Assembly: GCA_900315595.1 (NCBI GenBank)
Contig: OMZQ01000003.1
Span: 1 to 64,000, forward strand
DNA length: 64,000 nucleotides
From: an uncultured Eubacteriales bacterium
Lineage (GTDB): Bacteria; Bacillota; Clostridia; Oscillospirales; Oscillospiraceae
Direction: 5' to 3'
In this document: positions 26,052 through 34,402 of the stretch, piece by piece
How the letters are laid out: the number at the start of each line of letters is the position of its first letter
Position numbering within the stretch: position 1 is the stretch's first letter
Notes under the pieces: model-generated
What the model was told of the DNA's origin: nothing
Seen by the model: only the letters and a program-made list of their open reading frames with translations
The model's database searches: none
Program-made: the position numbers and the translations under genes

Positions 26052-27597
26052 CCACCCTCCCCGTGTGGGGAGGGACATTCTCCAGCGCCTCAATGCGAGT
26101 CTCCAGATCTATTTCAATCCACCCTCCCCGTGTGGGGAGGGACATTCTCCAGCGCCTCAATGCGAGTCTCCAGATCTATTTCAATCCACCCTCCCCGTGT
26201 GGGGAGGGACTGCCGAGAGCCGTCCGCCTAGCCCTGAACAACAATTTCAATCCACCCTCCCCGTGTGGGGAGGGACGTCTGCATCCATTTCTGATTCGCC
26301 TTGTCCGCAAGATTTCAATCCACCCTCCCCGTGTGGGGAGGGACTTTTCGGCGGTCTTGAGCCCGGACATGCCCACGTGATTTCAATCCACCCTCCCCGT
26401 GTGGGGAGGGATATCGGATCTGGACGCGGCCTTTGCCATAGCGCATATTTCAATCCACCCTCCCCGTGTGGGGAGGGACGCGTGGCGCAGCACGTGACCG
26501 CGGCGGAGGCGAAATTTCAATCCACCCTCCCCATGTGGGGAGGGACAAAGGGCACGGGATCTGCCGCTGACGCTTACGCATTTCAATCCACCCTCCCCGT
26601 GTGGGGAGGGACCGTCGGCATGGATCATCAGATTTTCAAACAGGTTATTTCAATCCACCCTCCCCGTGTGGAGAGGGACGTCCTACGGAGGCAGCAGCTT
26701 CGCCAGAGGCAGACGATTTCAATCCACCCTCCACGTGTGGGGAGGGACTGGACGGATTCCGGCGCGATGTCAAGGCGGCTCTATTTCAATCCACCCTCCA
26801 CGTGTGGGGAGGGACCCGGCGCTCCTCTTCCAGATCATGCCAGAGAATATTTCAATCCACCCTCCCCGTGTGGGGAGGGACCGCAGTCTACTGATTTCAA
26901 TCCACCCTCCCCGTGTGGGGAGGGACTCCCGGAGGGGATCGTCGTCCACACGACCGACGCATTTCAATCCACCCTCCCCGTGTGGGGAGGGACCATTTTC
27001 TCAAGCTCATATTCGCCGGAAGCGCTATTTCAATCCACCCTCCCCGTGTGGGGAGGGACGACGGAAAATTCGTCGGCAAGAACGGCGCGTATGAATTTCA
27101 ATCCACCCTCCCCGTGTGGGGAGGGACGTTCTGCGTGGTCAGATCTGTCTTTTCGAACGAATTTCAATCCACCCTCCCCGTGTGGGGAGGGACCGTCTCC
27201 TTCCTCCAAACAAAGCGAGACGTTGTAATTTCAATCCACCCTCCCCGTGCGGGGAGGGACGCTGGTACCGTCATACTGGGTGATGGCGGTGTAATTTCAA
27301 TCCCCCCTCCCCGTGTGGGGAGGGACGCCGACCATCTTTGCAACGTCATCAAGTGCTGCGAGATTTCAATCCACCCTCCCCGTGTGGAGAGGGACGCGGG
27401 GACGGCGGGCGGTCGGTGACCGCCCCTACATTTCAATCCACCCTCCCCGTGTGGGGAGGGACGTCGCTCCCGCCTACGGTAACGGCGGCGGGTTTATATT
27501 TCAATCCACCCTCCCCGTGTGGGGAGGGACCGAACAGGACTACGCGCAAGCCAAGTTGGATCGGATTTCAATCCACCCTCCCCGTGTGGGGAGGGAC
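26052..27597 (-). CRISPR. Type I-C CRISPR array, 24 repeats and 23 spacers
   Basis: A 33-bp repeat; in crRNA sense (minus strand) it begins GTCCCTCCCCACACGGGG and ends GGGTGGATTGAAAT, the type I-C form. Repeats start at 26052 (partial, 25 bp), 26111, 26178, 26244, 26312, 26380, 26447, 26514, 26580, 26647, 26716, 26783, 26849, 26894, 26961, 27027, 27095, 27161, 27228, 27294, 27363, 27430, 27498 and 27565. Spacers are 33-36 nt except one of 12 nt (26882-26893). Spacers 26077-26110 and 26144-26177 are identical. Nine repeats carry point changes. The partial repeat lies at the far end from the leader, as expected. Confidence 0.98.
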
Positions 27598-27847
27598 AGC
27601 GAAAGCGCACAATTTAATCTATAAAGAATTGTACCTTTCGCACAAACGATTTGTTTTTCTTCCTGTTTTTTGGGTATTTATCCGGCAATTGACTTCCCGA
27701 AAGCGCTCAGAGAAGGCTTTTGCCCTCTCTCCATACCGGATTTCATGGTTCCGATTTGTGCGAAGCTCCGGGGTGTTTCCTGCACGATTCCACTTCGCAC
27801 CGCACATGATCGGCCACGCCTCTCTGGGCAAAACCTCCGCCACAGGA
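27598..27847 (-). promoter_or_regulatory. CRISPR leader region
   Basis: An AT-rich stretch between the last cas codon and the first full repeat, where the leader of a minus-strand array should be. A weak promoter, TTGTGC (27645-27640), 16-bp spacer, TATAGA (27623-27618), would start transcription about 10-15 nt before the first repeat. The 78-codon open frame here (27619-27855) shows no recognisable protein pattern. Confidence 0.55.
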
Positions 27848-28075
27848 TTAAACAATCAAAGTGCCTTCCGCCTCGTAGGACGGTTTACATCCAAAATGTT
27901 CAATTTTTGTCTGATCGTGATTCCCAAGATAGGAAAAGCCGATGATTCCGGAGAGATTATGGAGCGGAAAGCGAGCGACCTCCTGCTTATCACGGTTGAC
28001 CACCACATTTTCTCCGTCCAAGCTCAGATATGCGTCCTCACTGGTAACAAAGAGGGTGTTCAAAAGCTTTCTCAT
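27848..28075 (-). pseudogene. Chimeric cas1'-'cas2 remnant (adaptation module deleted)
   Basis: A 75-codon open frame. Residues 1-48 (MRKLLNTLFVTSEDAYLSLD...) are the amino end of type I-C Cas1. Residues 49-75 (YLGNHDQTKIEHFGCKPSY...LIV) are the carboxyl end of Cas2. Normal Cas1 is about 340 aa and Cas2 about 96 aa, so an in-frame deletion of roughly 1.1 kb (from family lengths) has removed nearly all of both. The join falls at FSYLG, a short pattern that both families share at that point. The start overlaps the cas4 stop by 4 bp (ATGA), the normal operon arrangement. No integrase activity is possible. Confidence 0.85.
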
Positions 28076-28730
28076 CCCACGTCCTCCAATCGCTCTTTGA
28101 TATATGCCGCAGCGCTGCGCTGCCGGAGCATTCTCGGCAGGCAGAGCTCCTTTATGGAGCAGGCGTTGCAAGCCTTGGTGGGTTTAACCCGAGGAGTGTG
28201 TCCCCTCTGCCAAAGCTCTCGCATCTGACTGACGCAAGCTTCAACCTCTGCTCGCAGCTCCGGTGAAAAGCTAACTGCCTTACGGCGTCGAGTTTCTCCG
28301 TAAAACACGGCCCCGGATGAAATGTCACAGGCCAGCATCTCCTCCAGACACATAGCCTGAGCGCAGAGCTGCAGCTCGTCAGCACTGTCGGTCCTGGGCG
28401 AGCCTCGCTTGTATTCCACGGGAAACGGAAGGTATTGCCCCGCCTCTCCATGGAGGGCTACTCCTTTGGGATCCCGGAGAAATTCTACCACATTGCAAGC
28501 GCCGGTGATGCCCAGCCGGGATGAGAACACACGCAAATCTCGCACAATCAGCAAATCTCCCCGCCGCTCTCGAGCGGAGGCGTCGTGGGCCTTCCGGTGG
28601 AGGGCTTCACCCTCCACCGTCCGGACATTCTCGGCCACTGATTCTCAATATGGATCAACGCCCACTGCCGCCGGCAGAAACGAAAATGCTGAATCCCGGA
28701 GATCAGGAGGTAGTCATCCTCGGCAAACAC
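28072..28730 (-). pseudogene. cas4: cas4, frameshifted
   Basis: Cas4 is a RecB-like nuclease with an iron-sulfur cluster that helps select PAM-adjacent spacers. The 5' part (DDYLLISGIQHFRFCRRQW) is in one frame from GTG 28730. The rest (AENVRTVEGEALHRKAHD onward, ending with CNACSIKELC cysteines) is in another. The frames meet at 28633-28637 in a TGGCC run; one extra G there (TGGGCC) would restore the normal reading. It is either a real loss or a one-base sequencing error. It overlaps the end of cas7. Confidence 0.8.
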
Positions 28731-29595
28731 ACCGCACGCCCTCTGGAATCTCTCCAATTTCGACCTCATAATCCGCAAAACTGCGAGCCAGGTCAATGCC
28801 GTCCTTTCGGGTGATCTTAACTGCTTCAAACAGCTTGTAAGCAGGTGCGTTGCCGAGTTCCGTGTCATGCTTGAAGATGATAAGCTTGCGGACGGCCATC
28901 TTGCCCCGAGCCGCAGAGTGGTCGTGTTCAAACATGTTCAGGATCGCTTCCCAAAGGAGCTCCAGATCTGTTTCAGAGAAACCGGTAGTTTTTCTGGCAA
29001 GATTGGCCGAAACATAGCCCTCTGCACGATAAAGGCCATATGGAATAATGTATTTTTGCCCAAACTCAGTATCCTTTTCGACGGCATCCGCCTCGGTAGT
29101 AATTGCGATACGAGTGACAGTTACCACCCGGGGATAAACCGGATCGATGCTGCGGGCAAAGCCGAGTTGGACCGGGCCGCGAACCTGACCGCAGTTCAGC
29201 GCACCTTTGACAAAGGTCGTCATCACAGCGCCGAAGGTGCGGATATCATAAAAGTTCCGACACATGAAGTCCCGGAGCTTCCGATCCAGGTCCGAATCCT
29301 TTTTCTTCTCTTCCTTGAGCTTGTTCGGATTGACGCCGACATACTCACAGGCTTCATTGTCTGAACGATTCAGGGGAAAACCGTCCTTGATGTAGATCCG
29401 ATACCCGGGCTCGTCTTCCTTTACCACCTCCACATAGTTGCGAATCTTGCGCTTGAGGCAGACGTCAGTCACGATGCCGTACCCGGTCTCCGGGTCCACA
29501 CGGGGCATATTGCCGGCGTCGGGGTCTCCGTTGGGATTTCCGTTCTCCACGTCGAACAGGATCACAAATTCATAACGGTTTTTAATGGCTTCCAT
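28714..29595 (-). CDS. cas7: Cas7 (Csd2), type I-C backbone subunit
   Basis: A 293-aa protein forming the helical backbone of Cascade on crRNA. It begins NRYEFVILFDVENGNPNGDPDAGNMPR, the family signature, and includes FGAVMTTFVKGALNCGQVRGPVQLGFARS near the middle. Full length for type I-C. It sits 2 nt after the cas8c stop, with GGGAGAA as ribosome site. Intact. Confidence 0.95.
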   Translation of the reverse strand: MEAIKNRYEFVILFDVENGNPNGDPDAGNMPRVDPETGYGIVTDVCLKRKIRNYVEVVKEDEPGYRIYIKDGFPLNRSDNEACEYVGVNPNKLKEEKKKDSDLDRKLRDFMCRNFYDIRTFGAVMTTFVKGALNCGQVRGPVQLGFARSIDPVYPRVVTVTRIAITTEADAVEKDTEFGQKYIIPYGLYRAEGYVSANLARKTTGFSETDLELLWEAILNMFEHDHSAARGKMAVRKLIIFKHDTELGNAPAYKLFEAVKITRKDGIDLARSFADYEVEIGEIPEGVRCVCRG

Positions 29596-29597
29596 GA

Positions 29598-31340
29598 TTA
29601 TTCTCCCTTCTTTTCATAGCGTTTTTGTGTTTGATGATAATACCCTATCTGAAATGCGCCTTGTTGCGCAAGGTTCAGTCGTTTTGGATAGGAACTACCA
29701 AGTTTATCTATAATTGTCCCCATCATCTTATTATAATAAATTGAAGCATTCTTGTTTGAAGCCTCTATTTTCTTTAAGTGCTTTTGCGCAAGATTCACGA
29801 GGGTAGGAAACACAAGCGCAGGGGTTGAGGAAGCAGCGTTATAATACCTGTCCTTGATCGTTGCTTTGATTGCCGGGTTTGCTTTTGATTGGATCTCTTC
29901 CATCACTGAGAATAGTCTTCCAAGCTGATATGGGATGCTGTTGCTTTCCGGATTAAGTGCCACTGTTAAGACCTCCTTTTCAGGCATGTCAGGATGTTTA
30001 TTTTTTAAATAATAAGCTTTTACGATTGCCGCTTTTTGATATCCAATATTACACTCCGCTCGGATGCGCTGTTCCACTGCGTGAATTAAAGTGGTCGGAT
30101 ATGGAGCCCCCGTCAAAATCGAGCGAAGTAAATCGCCCGCAAGGTGCGGAGATGCAGTTTTGCTTTTTGACTTTGGATTAACTGTTTCCGCCAGAAGCCA
30201 CTTCAGCGGGATCGTTTCGTATTTCTCAAAAGCCGGCTTCACAATTCGCAGCCGTTCATGATGTTCCTCGATGTGCTTGAGAAAACCGCCAAAGCTGTTT
30301 TGCAGGAAGAATCGCACGGAGAGCCTTGCCGCATTCGGTGCAATTCCCAACACGTAGAAGCGCATATCCGGGTCGAGGCTCGTCTCATCCCATTGAAAGC
30401 GTCGACCCTTGGAGATGCTGTCGACCGCCGCACGTAAAGCTGCTTCACCGGCACTGTCGTCTGCTCCCATCATAGCCTGCATCGTCAGCGCCTGATAAGC
30501 CGTTTCTCCGCTTTCCGCCCAGCAAAGGACCCTGGTATCTCCGATGCTGACCCGATTGTTCCAGTCTGCAGTCAGATAATTCAGCGCTGTCGTATAGGCA
30601 AAGGCGGCATACGCCCCCACAGGAGCATTATAGTTCTGTTCCCGATCATAAGATTCAAACGCCTGTGCGTTGAAGGAAACCAGCGCCGCACCGCTGGGTT
30701 GCGCGCCTTGAATCCCCTTAATGGCAGAGTGGATCGGCGGAATCACGGTATCTTCTCCTGTAACGAGACAGCGCATTACGGTTCCCTCCTCTGAGGTATC
30801 GTAGTGCCGCTGCCAGGCTTTCCGGACCTCCGGGTCCTCTGAGACAGGCACTCCGTCATAACAAAACAGCAGATTGCATCCACTGGTCAACTCCTGCCAA
30901 AGGGGGGCTGTTTCTGGATTTGTAGGTCCTTGTTCTGGCGTCCATCGGTCAAAAAACCTGCATACTGCCTGTGACGCTTTTGATTCAAGCGGACCAAGAA
31001 TCGTCTTATGCAGCGCTTTACTCGCCGCAAAGCACTCCGCAGTACGTTTTGGCTTTCCCTTTTGGTCCGCTCCCAGAAAATATCCGGAATTATCCCAAAG
31101 GAAGATTGGTTTGATCGCAGCTCGTCCAGTAGCCCCAAGCGGCAAACTAAGGACTCTTGGGATCAACTTGCCGCTTTTTCCGTTTTCCGGCTCTCGCAGA
31201 AGAGAATATACCTGAAATATGGTTCCGTCCGCGTTCAGGTCGATGGCATAGCTGACTTTTGCAGGACCCCAGCCTGGACGAGCCACAAGACCTTGCTCCG
31301 CAAGCTTTTCGTAATAGGAGGTTAACGCTTGCAGGATCAT
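29598..31340 (-). CDS. cas8c: Cas8c (Csd1), type I-C large subunit
   Basis: A 580-aa protein that recognises the PAM in type I-C Cascade and includes an internal start for a small subunit in this subtype. It starts LQALTSYYEKLAEQGLVARPGWG and ends with FQIGYYHQTQKRYEKKGE, both family hallmarks. Length is normal. The start overlaps the cas5c stop (ATGA). GTG/ATG codons around residue 450 could provide the Cas11-like product, but this was not resolved. Confidence 0.93.
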   Translation of the reverse strand: MILQALTSYYEKLAEQGLVARPGWGPAKVSYAIDLNADGTIFQVYSLLREPENGKSGKLIPRVLSLPLGATGRAAIKPIFLWDNSGYFLGADQKGKPKRTAECFAASKALHKTILGPLESKASQAVCRFFDRWTPEQGPTNPETAPLWQELTSGCNLLFCYDGVPVSEDPEVRKAWQRHYDTSEEGTVMRCLVTGEDTVIPPIHSAIKGIQGAQPSGAALVSFNAQAFESYDREQNYNAPVGAYAAFAYTTALNYLTADWNNRVSIGDTRVLCWAESGETAYQALTMQAMMGADDSAGEAALRAAVDSISKGRRFQWDETSLDPDMRFYVLGIAPNAARLSVRFFLQNSFGGFLKHIEEHHERLRIVKPAFEKYETIPLKWLLAETVNPKSKSKTASPHLAGDLLRSILTGAPYPTTLIHAVEQRIRAECNIGYQKAAIVKAYYLKNKHPDMPEKEVLTVALNPESNSIPYQLGRLFSVMEEIQSKANPAIKATIKDRYYNAASSTPALVFPTLVNLAQKHLKKIEASNKNASIYYNKMMGTIIDKLGSSYPKRLNLAQQGAFQIGYYHQTQKRYEKKGE

Positions 31341-31993
31341 CTCAGCACCTCCCTGCTCGCAGGATCGGGAATCTCCAAAATTCCATCCTTCAATACTGCC
31401 CGGAAGAACATTGGCCGGATTTCCGTACTGTCTGAATAGTCCATGTCGTAAAGCATCAAGCCAAGGTCCCGATTATCACGAATCGTTGGAACTGTATTCC
31501 CCGGCCACCGCCGAAACATTGCCGGAAACTCTCTGGTACCGAAGCATGGTTGATGGTAACACTGGCCCTTATCCAAACGTCTTTTCATCATTTCCTGGAA
31601 TTTTCCGGGATTGTCCGCAGAAGTCGCATTGGCAGTCATTTCAAAATGCGCCTCAATTACATAGTGAACATCCTGCAATACCAATGCAGCACGCTGCTGG
31701 ATATCCTCCGAAGTATAAAGGCACAATTCTCCCTTGCCGCCGTTTCTCACTGTTCGTACTTTTGAACCGGAGATCTTGCTTTTACATTCGTTTCTGCGAA
31801 TATTGGTAAAACGAATTGGAGAGAGCACGTAAATCCTGTCTACGACCCACTTCATGCCCGGATGCCAGAACACGGCATCCAGTATCCCCCGGGCTGCAGA
31901 TGGCGTTATTACGTCATAACTGACCCGCTCAACCTTCAACTCCGGACGGGAAAAGCAACCGTAAGCACCCCAAACTTCCATGAGAACAGACAT
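31337..31993 (-). CDS. cas5c: Cas5c (Cas5d), crRNA-processing subunit
   Basis: A 218-aa subunit which in type I-C replaces Cas6: it cuts the repeat at the base of its stem and holds the 5' handle. MEVWGAYGCFSRPELKVERVSYDVITPSAARGILDAVFWHP is diagnostic. The ATG at 31993 is chosen because AAGGAAGG lies 8 nt upstream; a GTG at 32002 is possible. The RNase role matters for the repeat-like RNA upstream of cas3, whose handle is conserved. Confidence 0.92.
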   Translation of the reverse strand: MSVLMEVWGAYGCFSRPELKVERVSYDVITPSAARGILDAVFWHPGMKWVVDRIYVLSPIRFTNIRRNECKSKISGSKVRTVRNGGKGELCLYTSEDIQQRAALVLQDVHYVIEAHFEMTANATSADNPGKFQEMMKRRLDKGQCYHQPCFGTREFPAMFRRWPGNTVPTIRDNRDLGLMLYDMDYSDSTEIRPMFFRAVLKDGILEIPDPASREVLR

Positions 31994-32011
31994 AGGCTTC
32001 ACCTTCCTTTC

Positions 32012-34156
32012 TTACACATAATAGCGGTCTATATCTGGTTCGGCATTTGGCTGCAGTCCAAATGCCGGATCATACAACGTGCCGTCTTCCAAGATTCCGT
32101 CCCCCGACGGAAGTATCGTAACAGCTCCGCAGTCTCTCAATGCTTTAAGATGGTTTGGATAGACATTCACACCATACTGTCCCAACTTGCGAAACAGATT
32201 TCTCGATACTTGACCGCATCTGAGCTGTGCAATCAAGGCCTTGCTTTCCTCTGTTTGAATGTAAACGGTGTACGTCATACTGTCAATCAAGTGGAACCGG
32301 TCTGCGATTTGCGCAAACGGAAACATACAGCCGTTGATTCCACGTATAAATGCCTCCAGAATGTGCCCTTGATCCAACGCCTCCGAGCCCTTCAAAGTCC
32401 GCAGAAATTCAAAGTATGCTGAAACAGCTTCCGGCTGATCCAAATCCTCATGCTTTTTTATGATCCGGTTCGTCGCATCAATGTTCTGTCGGATCACCCG
32501 AGGGGCATTTTCCGGAAGTGAAAACACGGTCACCACGCTCTCCTCTGCTGCGTTTCTCCCCTCCCGGTTACAGCGACCGGCAGTTTGCAGAACGGAATCA
32601 AGCCCAGCGATTTCCCGGTAAGCTCTCGGAAAATCCACATCCACTCCAGCCTCGATCAAGCTGGTGGAAATCACCCGGCAGGGCAGGCCGTCTTTGAGAC
32701 GCTGACGGATTTCTTTCAAAAGCCGCTTTCGGTCTGTTGGGCAAAGCAGCGTTGTCAGGCAAAATCGACCTTCTTCCGGAAGCAACTGAGCAAGATCTGA
32801 GGCCGTCTTTCTCAAGTTGACGACACACAGAACCTGTTGGTTCTTCCGGATCCGTTCGCTGAGATCTTCCATGGATACTGCACCAATTCGTTGAATGGTT
32901 GTACGCCGGAATGCGGAAAACAATCGATCTCTGTCCGGAAAAATCTCTGTTGTTTTCAACCCGTAGTCCAGGAAAAGCGGTTCCAGCGCAGGCTGCGTTG
33001 CCGTACAAAGAAGCGCGGTCGAGCCGTAATGCCGTATCAACTCGGCTATCGCAAATACGCATGGTTTTAAGTTCGGAAGCGGCAGCATCTGTGCCTCGTC
33101 GAATACGATCACGGAATTGGTCAGGTTATGCAGCTTCCGGCATTTGGAGCTCCGATTGGCGTAGAGCGATTCAAAAAATTGAACCGCAGTGGTTACAACA
33201 ATCGGCATATCCCAGTTTTCTGAGGCAAGAGCCAACTGTTGATCTGTCTCCGAATCATCAAACAGGACGCCACTGTGGTGTTCTAAAACACATGCCTCGC
33301 CAAGCACCTTTCGGAAAATGTCGGCTGTCTGATCTATAATAGAGGTATAGGGGATCACGTAAATCACACGATCCATCTCGTGATAAACGGCATGGCGAAG
33401 GGCAAAGGCCAGAGAAGCCAGGGTTTTTCCGCCTCCTGTGGGAACCGTCAGCGTATAAAGCCCTCTTGGATCCTCGCCGGCTCTTCGACACGCATCCAAA
33501 ACGCCGCACCGCATTTCGTTCAGTTCACCTTGCGGGGGATAAAAACGATCCGTATAGGCATTCAATCGGGCTTCATTCTCCCGCAGATCCCATTCTGTTC
33601 TGCGATCAATCTGAGGGTTCATAAACAGCTCTGTATCCAAAAAGTCCGCATCCACTAAACAGGAGAAGAGCATTCTCGTATAAAACTGCCATACCAAAGG
33701 ATCGGGAGCTTTACAGAAGTCAGGCGCCCCTCCGGAAGGAAGACGCAGCCACTGTTTCCATGCAGAACAGTCCGGAAGATCCTTGCGTTTCAGTCGCCCG
33801 GCAAGCGTGCTTTCATTGCTGGTTGCCGTTTTCATATTTCCGCCGTCCGGCAAACCGCCGTGATGGCCTGCAACTGCAAACGCGACAGGCAGGTTATCAC
33901 ATGCTGCTTGAGCTCCGGCCGTGGAATGGTCAACATGCAGCGGCAGTTCCGGGTGAAGAATATGCGTTCTGAAGGCCTCTGAGGCTTTGCCAATGTCGTG
34001 TAAAAGCGCGGCAAGGGAGGCGTCTTTTTCTGCATGAAACGGCGTTGAAAAGGATACAGCCAGTTTTTCTGTTCCTCGCAAATGCTCCAACACCGTTTGA
34101 ATCACAAGCTGACTGCTCTCGCAACGAATATGAGCAGGATAACGCTTTTCATCCAT
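32012..34156 (-). CDS. cas3: Cas3 nuclease-helicase
   Basis: A 714-aa effector that degrades DNA after Cascade binding. The HD nuclease domain (residues 1-215) has LLHDIGKAS and AGHHGGLPDG. The helicase has Walker A VPTGGGKT (near 240), DEAQ box FDEAQMLP, TATQPALEP and the motif VI QTAGRCNREG. The start at 34156 follows AGAGG at 8 nt; a TTG at 34162 is less likely. It is the first gene of the cas operon, with its promoter at 34199-34227. Confidence 0.95.
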   Translation of the reverse strand: MDEKRYPAHIRCESSQLVIQTVLEHLRGTEKLAVSFSTPFHAEKDASLAALLHDIGKASEAFRTHILHPELPLHVDHSTAGAQAACDNLPVAFAVAGHHGGLPDGGNMKTATSNESTLAGRLKRKDLPDCSAWKQWLRLPSGGAPDFCKAPDPLVWQFYTRMLFSCLVDADFLDTELFMNPQIDRRTEWDLRENEARLNAYTDRFYPPQGELNEMRCGVLDACRRAGEDPRGLYTLTVPTGGGKTLASLAFALRHAVYHEMDRVIYVIPYTSIIDQTADIFRKVLGEACVLEHHSGVLFDDSETDQQLALASENWDMPIVVTTAVQFFESLYANRSSKCRKLHNLTNSVIVFDEAQMLPLPNLKPCVFAIAELIRHYGSTALLCTATQPALEPLFLDYGLKTTEIFPDRDRLFSAFRRTTIQRIGAVSMEDLSERIRKNQQVLCVVNLRKTASDLAQLLPEEGRFCLTTLLCPTDRKRLLKEIRQRLKDGLPCRVISTSLIEAGVDVDFPRAYREIAGLDSVLQTAGRCNREGRNAAEESVVTVFSLPENAPRVIRQNIDATNRIIKKHEDLDQPEAVSAYFEFLRTLKGSEALDQGHILEAFIRGINGCMFPFAQIADRFHLIDSMTYTVYIQTEESKALIAQLRCGQVSRNLFRKLGQYGVNVYPNHLKALRDCGAVTILPSGDGILEDGTLYDPAFGLQPNAEPDIDRYYV

Positions 34157-34198
34157 AAACAAAACCTCTCGCTTTATAAAATCGTCTATTATATGCTT

Positions 34199-34227
34199 AT
34201 CATATCAGAGTATATCCAAGAAGTCAA
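34199..34227 (-). promoter_or_regulatory. cas operon promoter
   Basis: On the minus strand TTGACT (34227-34222), 17-bp spacer, TATGAT (34204-34199). It lies 43 nt upstream of the cas3 ATG and only 5 bp from the TTC of the putative target site at 34233. Confidence 0.75.
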
Positions 34228-34232
34228 CAAAA

Positions 34233-34268
34233 TTCATAGATTAGGAAATGTAAATAATCTTGCTTTTT
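34233..34268 (+). promoter_or_regulatory. Putative Cascade target (TTC PAM plus partial protospacer)
   Basis: TTC at 34233-34235 is the usual type I-C PAM. The following bases (ATAGATTAGGAAATGTA, 34236-34252) match the guide at 34343 at positions 2-5, 7-11 and 13-17; mismatches are 1, 6 and 12. A bound 33-35 nt complex would cover the -35 of the small RNA promoter (34260-34265) and abut the cas -35. Confidence 0.7.
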
Positions 34269-34288
34269 CACGGCGTTTTTGTTATAAT
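34260..34288 (+). promoter_or_regulatory. Promoter of the repeat-like small RNA
   Basis: TTGCTT (34260-34265), 17-bp spacer, TATAAT (34283-34288), divergent from the cas promoter. Expected start is about 34295. Confidence 0.65.
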
Positions 34289-34294
34289 GCAAAT

Positions 34295-34395
34295 GTGTTA
34301 ATCACGTTAACGCTGTCGCTTTATTATAGCGTGGATTGAAATTTAGAATAGGATATGTATGGGAAGGGTGCGCACCGGCGCACCCTATCTCATTT
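34295..34395 (+). ncRNA. CRISPR-repeat-like guide RNA (creR-like), putative cas autorepressor
   Basis: The predicted transcript contains a degenerate repeat at 34315-34342. It begins GTC, has a 4-bp stem CGCT-TTATTAT-AGCG in place of the array stem, and ends GTGGATTGAAAT, identical to the array handle. The guide starts at 34343 (TTAGAATAGGATATGTA...). A 9-bp GC stem AGGGTGCGC-ACCG-GCGCACCCT (34365-34386) ends it, as a terminator or as a mimic of the 3' repeat hairpin. No second repeat follows. The guide matches the site at 34236. Small guides of this type (CreR/CreA class) repress cas or toxin promoters through Cascade without cleavage. Expression is inferred. Confidence 0.72.
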
Positions 34396-34402
34396 CCGTT
34401 TG

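Noticed and set aside
26035..27228. Long open frames of up to 397 codons across the CRISPR array on both strands
   Set aside because: They arise because the repeat-spacer period is close to a multiple of three and the repeat lacks stops; the translations are simply periodic copies of the repeat.
27619..27855. A 78-codon ORF in the CRISPR leader as a cas gene piece
   Set aside because: Its translation shows no Cas1 or Cas2 pattern; the true Cas2 end is in the neighbouring frame at 27848.
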